This document shows positions 5,643-7,289 of a stretch of 7,289 nucleotides of DNA, one piece after another; the first letter of the stretch is position 1; each line of letters opens with the position of its first letter. This DNA comes from JBAZPT01 sp041645535 (GTDB lineage Bacteria; Patescibacteriota; Minisyncoccia; Moranbacterales; UBA2206): the NCBI GenBank assembly GCA_041645535.1, contig JBAZPT010000006.1, forward strand, positions 1 through 7,289, read 5' to 3'. The notes under the pieces were generated by a model. That model made no database searches. It was not told the DNA's origin and was given only the letters and a program-made list of their open reading frames with translations. The position numbers and the translations under genes are program-made.

Positions 5643-6191
5643 TTTCCCGTGGAACTTTTTGATTTTATTTCTGCTTTCCTTTTGTTCAAGCATAGTATCA
5701 TATCCCTGTAAAACTCTACCGGATAAATCAATACCCAGTGATTCCAGAAAATCAGTTAGTTCCTTTCTAACAGATTCTGCGTCGTTGTCTGAAAATTTTT
5801 CAATCTCCACAAAAAATCCAAGATTTTCTACATCATCGAGGCAAATTTCATAATCCTTGTATTTGCACCTTATACGTTTCTTATTCACCTTAATCACTTC
5901 AAAATATCCGAGTAACTCGATAATTTCTTTCATGACGTCAGGATCGTTTATCTTGATCTCTTTCTCAATACAATCTAATTCATCAGTTATATCCCTTTTT
6001 AACGTAAACAGATATTCGTTATTTGATTTTCGAATCCTTAGAATATTTCTTCCCTCGGATCCAAGCTCTTGTTTACCGAATATAATGTCGTCTTGAATTA
6101 TCGACTCAGAAATATTGCAACCCAGTTCTATCAATTTCTCAATAATTGGCTCAAAACTCTCGATTTTCACTTTTACCTCAATCTCTTTCAT
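5640..6191 (-). CDS. CYTH-domain protein, class IV adenylate cyclase (CyaB)/triphosphatase-like
   Basis: CYTH proteins form an eight-stranded tunnel that binds triphosphates through rows of acidic and basic residues; members are CyaB-type adenylate cyclases, thiamine triphosphatases or inorganic triphosphatases. With the ATG at 6191 the protein has 183 residues, the usual CyaB size. It opens with the hallmark ExExK motif (E3, E5, K7 in MKEIEVKVKI). It then shows ILRIR (R52, R54), TLK (K65), EKEIKI (E76, E78), KKRIR (R106, R108), CLDDVENLG (D119, D120) and FVEIE (E129, E131), all tunnel-lining positions of the family. An in-frame ATG at 6206 would add five residues and overlap the secA end by 11 bp. 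I prefer 6191 because the family starts just before ExExK and lies 4 bp after the secA stop, suggesting coupled translation. The gene is AT-rich (about 32% GC in two sampled lines) compared with secA. The actual substrate cannot be told. Confidence 0.85.
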   Translation of the reverse strand: MKEIEVKVKIESFEPIIEKLIELGCNISESIIQDDIIFGKQELGSEGRNILRIRKSNNEYLFTLKRDITDELDCIEKEIKINDPDVMKEIIELLGYFEVIKVNKKRIRCKYKDYEICLDDVENLGFFVEIEKFSDNDAESVRKELTDFLESLGIDLSGRVLQGYDTMLEQKESRNKIKKFHGK

Positions 6192-6195
6192 AAAT

Positions 6196-7289
6196 TTATT
6201 TACCATGGCATTTTTTGTACTTCAGCCCGCTCCCGCAGGGGCAAGGATCGTTTCTGCCGATTTTTTCGCCTAACTCATTTTTCGCCTTGTCTTTCGCGAG
6301 CGTCAACAGCGGACCGCCGCCGCCCCGGCTCATCTCCTTGGCCGGCGCGCTAAAGCTCACCGCGCGGTCAGCCAGGCTCCTGCCGGCAAACTGCTGTACC
6401 AAGCCTACCTTATAGATGCTATAAACCACCTGCTTCTGAATCAGATTATTTAGTTCATTATAAAGGCCGTAGGCTTCTTTTTTGTATTCCACCAGCGGGT
6501 CGCGCTGGCCATAACCTCTAAGGCCAATGCCCTGCCGCATGCTGGACATCGCCTCCAGATGCTCAATCCACAACAAATCCATTGAACGGATCAAAATGTC
6601 TTTTTCTATCTGCTGCCAATTAAGCCCTGCCTCTCCGGCTTGCGTCCTTAATTTTTCGTATGCTAATTTAGCCAGCACGGTCAAATGATCGATAATCGCG
6701 GTACGGGCATTGACCGAGTCTAGTTTATTGCCATTTTCAGTAAACTTGGCCAGATCGGTAGCGAGCGTTTGCTCTGCCGGAAAGATTGTGCCGGCAACCT
6801 GATAAATTTCTTTTAAATTCCACTCAGTAACTGCTTCAGCTCCGGCATGGAAAGCCACCACCTGTTCAATTTCATTGGTTACCATTTCCAGAATAACCTC
6901 ACTTAATTTTGGATTTTGCCCGCCCGCTTCGACTGGCAAAGCGAGTCGGGCGGGGATTTCTGCTTCTTGAGCCAATAGTGGCTCCTCCTCACTCAATTCC
7001 AGTATCTCTCTTCGACGCGTATAGATCGCCTCCCGATGCTTGTTGATTACATCATCATATTCCACCAAATGTTTTCGAATATCGAAGTTGTTGCCCTCAA
7101 CCTTTTTCTGCGCCGATTCAATTGAGCGGGAAATCAGTTTATTTTCAATCGGCATCTCCTCGGGTAATTTCAGCGTGGCCATCAGACTTTTCATCCGGTC
7201 GCCGCCGAAGATGCGCATCAGGTCGTCGTCGGTGGAAACATAAAATTGCGACGAACCGGCATCGCCCTGCCGGCCGGACCTGCCTCTCA
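6196..7289 (-). CDS. secA: Protein translocase ATPase SecA, C-terminal part (5' end outside window)
   Basis: SecA is the ATPase motor that drives unfolded preproteins through SecYEG. Only the last 363 residues are here; the frame is open to the window edge, and full SecA proteins have about 800-900 residues. The first visible residues (RGRSGRQGD then SSQFYVSTDDDLMRIFGGDR) are helicase motif VI and the end of the second nucleotide-binding domain. They are followed by the helical scaffold start (ENKLISRSIESAQKKVEGNN, YDDVINKHREAIYTRRR), the helical wing, and the conserved scaffold segment (MDLLWIEHLEAMSSMRQGIGLRGYGQRDPLVEYKKEA in pieces). The C-terminus ends in the SEC-C zinc motif RNDPCPCGSG...KKCHGK with three cysteines and a histidine, which usually binds SecB or lipids. 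A glycine-rich linker precedes it. A 12-residue stretch encoded by a palindrome (6919-6954) interrupts the wing region. The CYTH gene begins at its stop codon. Confidence 0.97.
   Translation of the reverse strand, partial: RGRSGRQGDAGSSQFYVSTDDDLMRIFGGDRMKSLMATLKLPEEMPIENKLISRSIESAQKKVEGNNFDIRKHLVEYDDVINKHREAIYTRRREILELSEEEPLLAQEAEIPARLALPVEAGGQNPKLSEVILEMVTNEIEQVVAFHAGAEAVTEWNLKEIYQVAGTIFPAEQTLATDLAKFTENGNKLDSVNARTAIIDHLTVLAKLAYEKLRTQAGEAGLNWQQIEKDILIRSMDLLWIEHLEAMSSMRQGIGLRGYGQRDPLVEYKKEAYGLYNELNNLIQKQVVYSIYKVGLVQQFAGRSLADRAVSFSAPAKEMSRGGGGPLLTLAKDKAKNELGEKIGRNDPCPCGSGLKYKKCHGK
6919..6954. repeat. 36-bp palindromic element inside the secA coding sequence
   Basis: CCCGCCCG (6919-6926) and CGGGCGGG (6947-6954) are perfect complements, and an inner CGACT/AGTCG stem (6930-6934 with 6944-6948) can form as an alternative. 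The unit is exactly 36 bp, starts on a secA codon boundary, and encodes 12 residues, PARLALPVEAGG, in a variable part of the helical wing between acidic helix and QNPKLSEV. It is far more GC-rich than the surrounding secA sequence. It resembles in style the palindromic elements that insert in frame into Rickettsia genes, though not in sequence as far as I can tell. Confidence 0.6.

Noticed and set aside
5543..5731. 62-residue minus-strand open frame across the small RNA and CYTH end
   Set aside because: Low-complexity translation without family features; it overlaps the CYTH 3' end in another frame and crosses the terminator stem.

Overview
The window reads as a bacterial chromosome segment with every recognisable protein gene on the minus strand. 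Three genes of the Sec export machinery (secA, secD, secF) bracket a small cell-envelope/regulator cassette. Two traits make a Patescibacteria/CPR-type (Parcubacteria-like) genome the best guess: a SecD carrying parvulin-type prolyl-isomerase segments inside its extracytoplasmic part, and a palindromic element sitting in frame inside secA. The organism assignment is inference, not something the sequence proves.

Layout in transcription order (high to low coordinates): the C-terminal part of secA (cut by the window edge at 7289); a CYTH/CyaB-like triphosphate-handling protein starting at the end of secA; an AT-rich non-coding stretch of about 410 bp (5228-5639); a TrpR/YerC-like regulator; a VanX-type D,D-dipeptidase; a ClsB-like phospholipase D/cardiolipin synthase; an intergenic region of about 200 bp with a plausible promoter; secD; and secF (cut by the window edge at position 1).

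The 410-bp gap is the densest non-coding part. It holds (i) a 28-bp palindrome in front of the TrpR-like gene, whose 20-bp core is repeated exactly in a second palindrome just after that gene, at the start of the dipeptidase gene; (ii) a 172-bp MITE-like element with perfect 23-bp inverted ends; and (iii) a probable plus-strand small RNA of about 120 nt that ends in a clear intrinsic terminator, convergent with the CYTH gene.

Functionally, SecA pushes proteins through SecYEG, and SecDF pulls and releases them on the outer face. The extra parvulin segments would place a foldase at the exit site. The TrpR-like protein, dipeptidase and phospholipase look like one short transcription unit concerned with the envelope. 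The paired palindromes are the best candidate for its control (operator or RNA hairpin). The most novel-looking items are the parvulin-loaded SecD with a possibly split domain, the duplicated palindrome around the TrpR-like gene, the unassigned small RNA, and the in-frame palindrome in secA.
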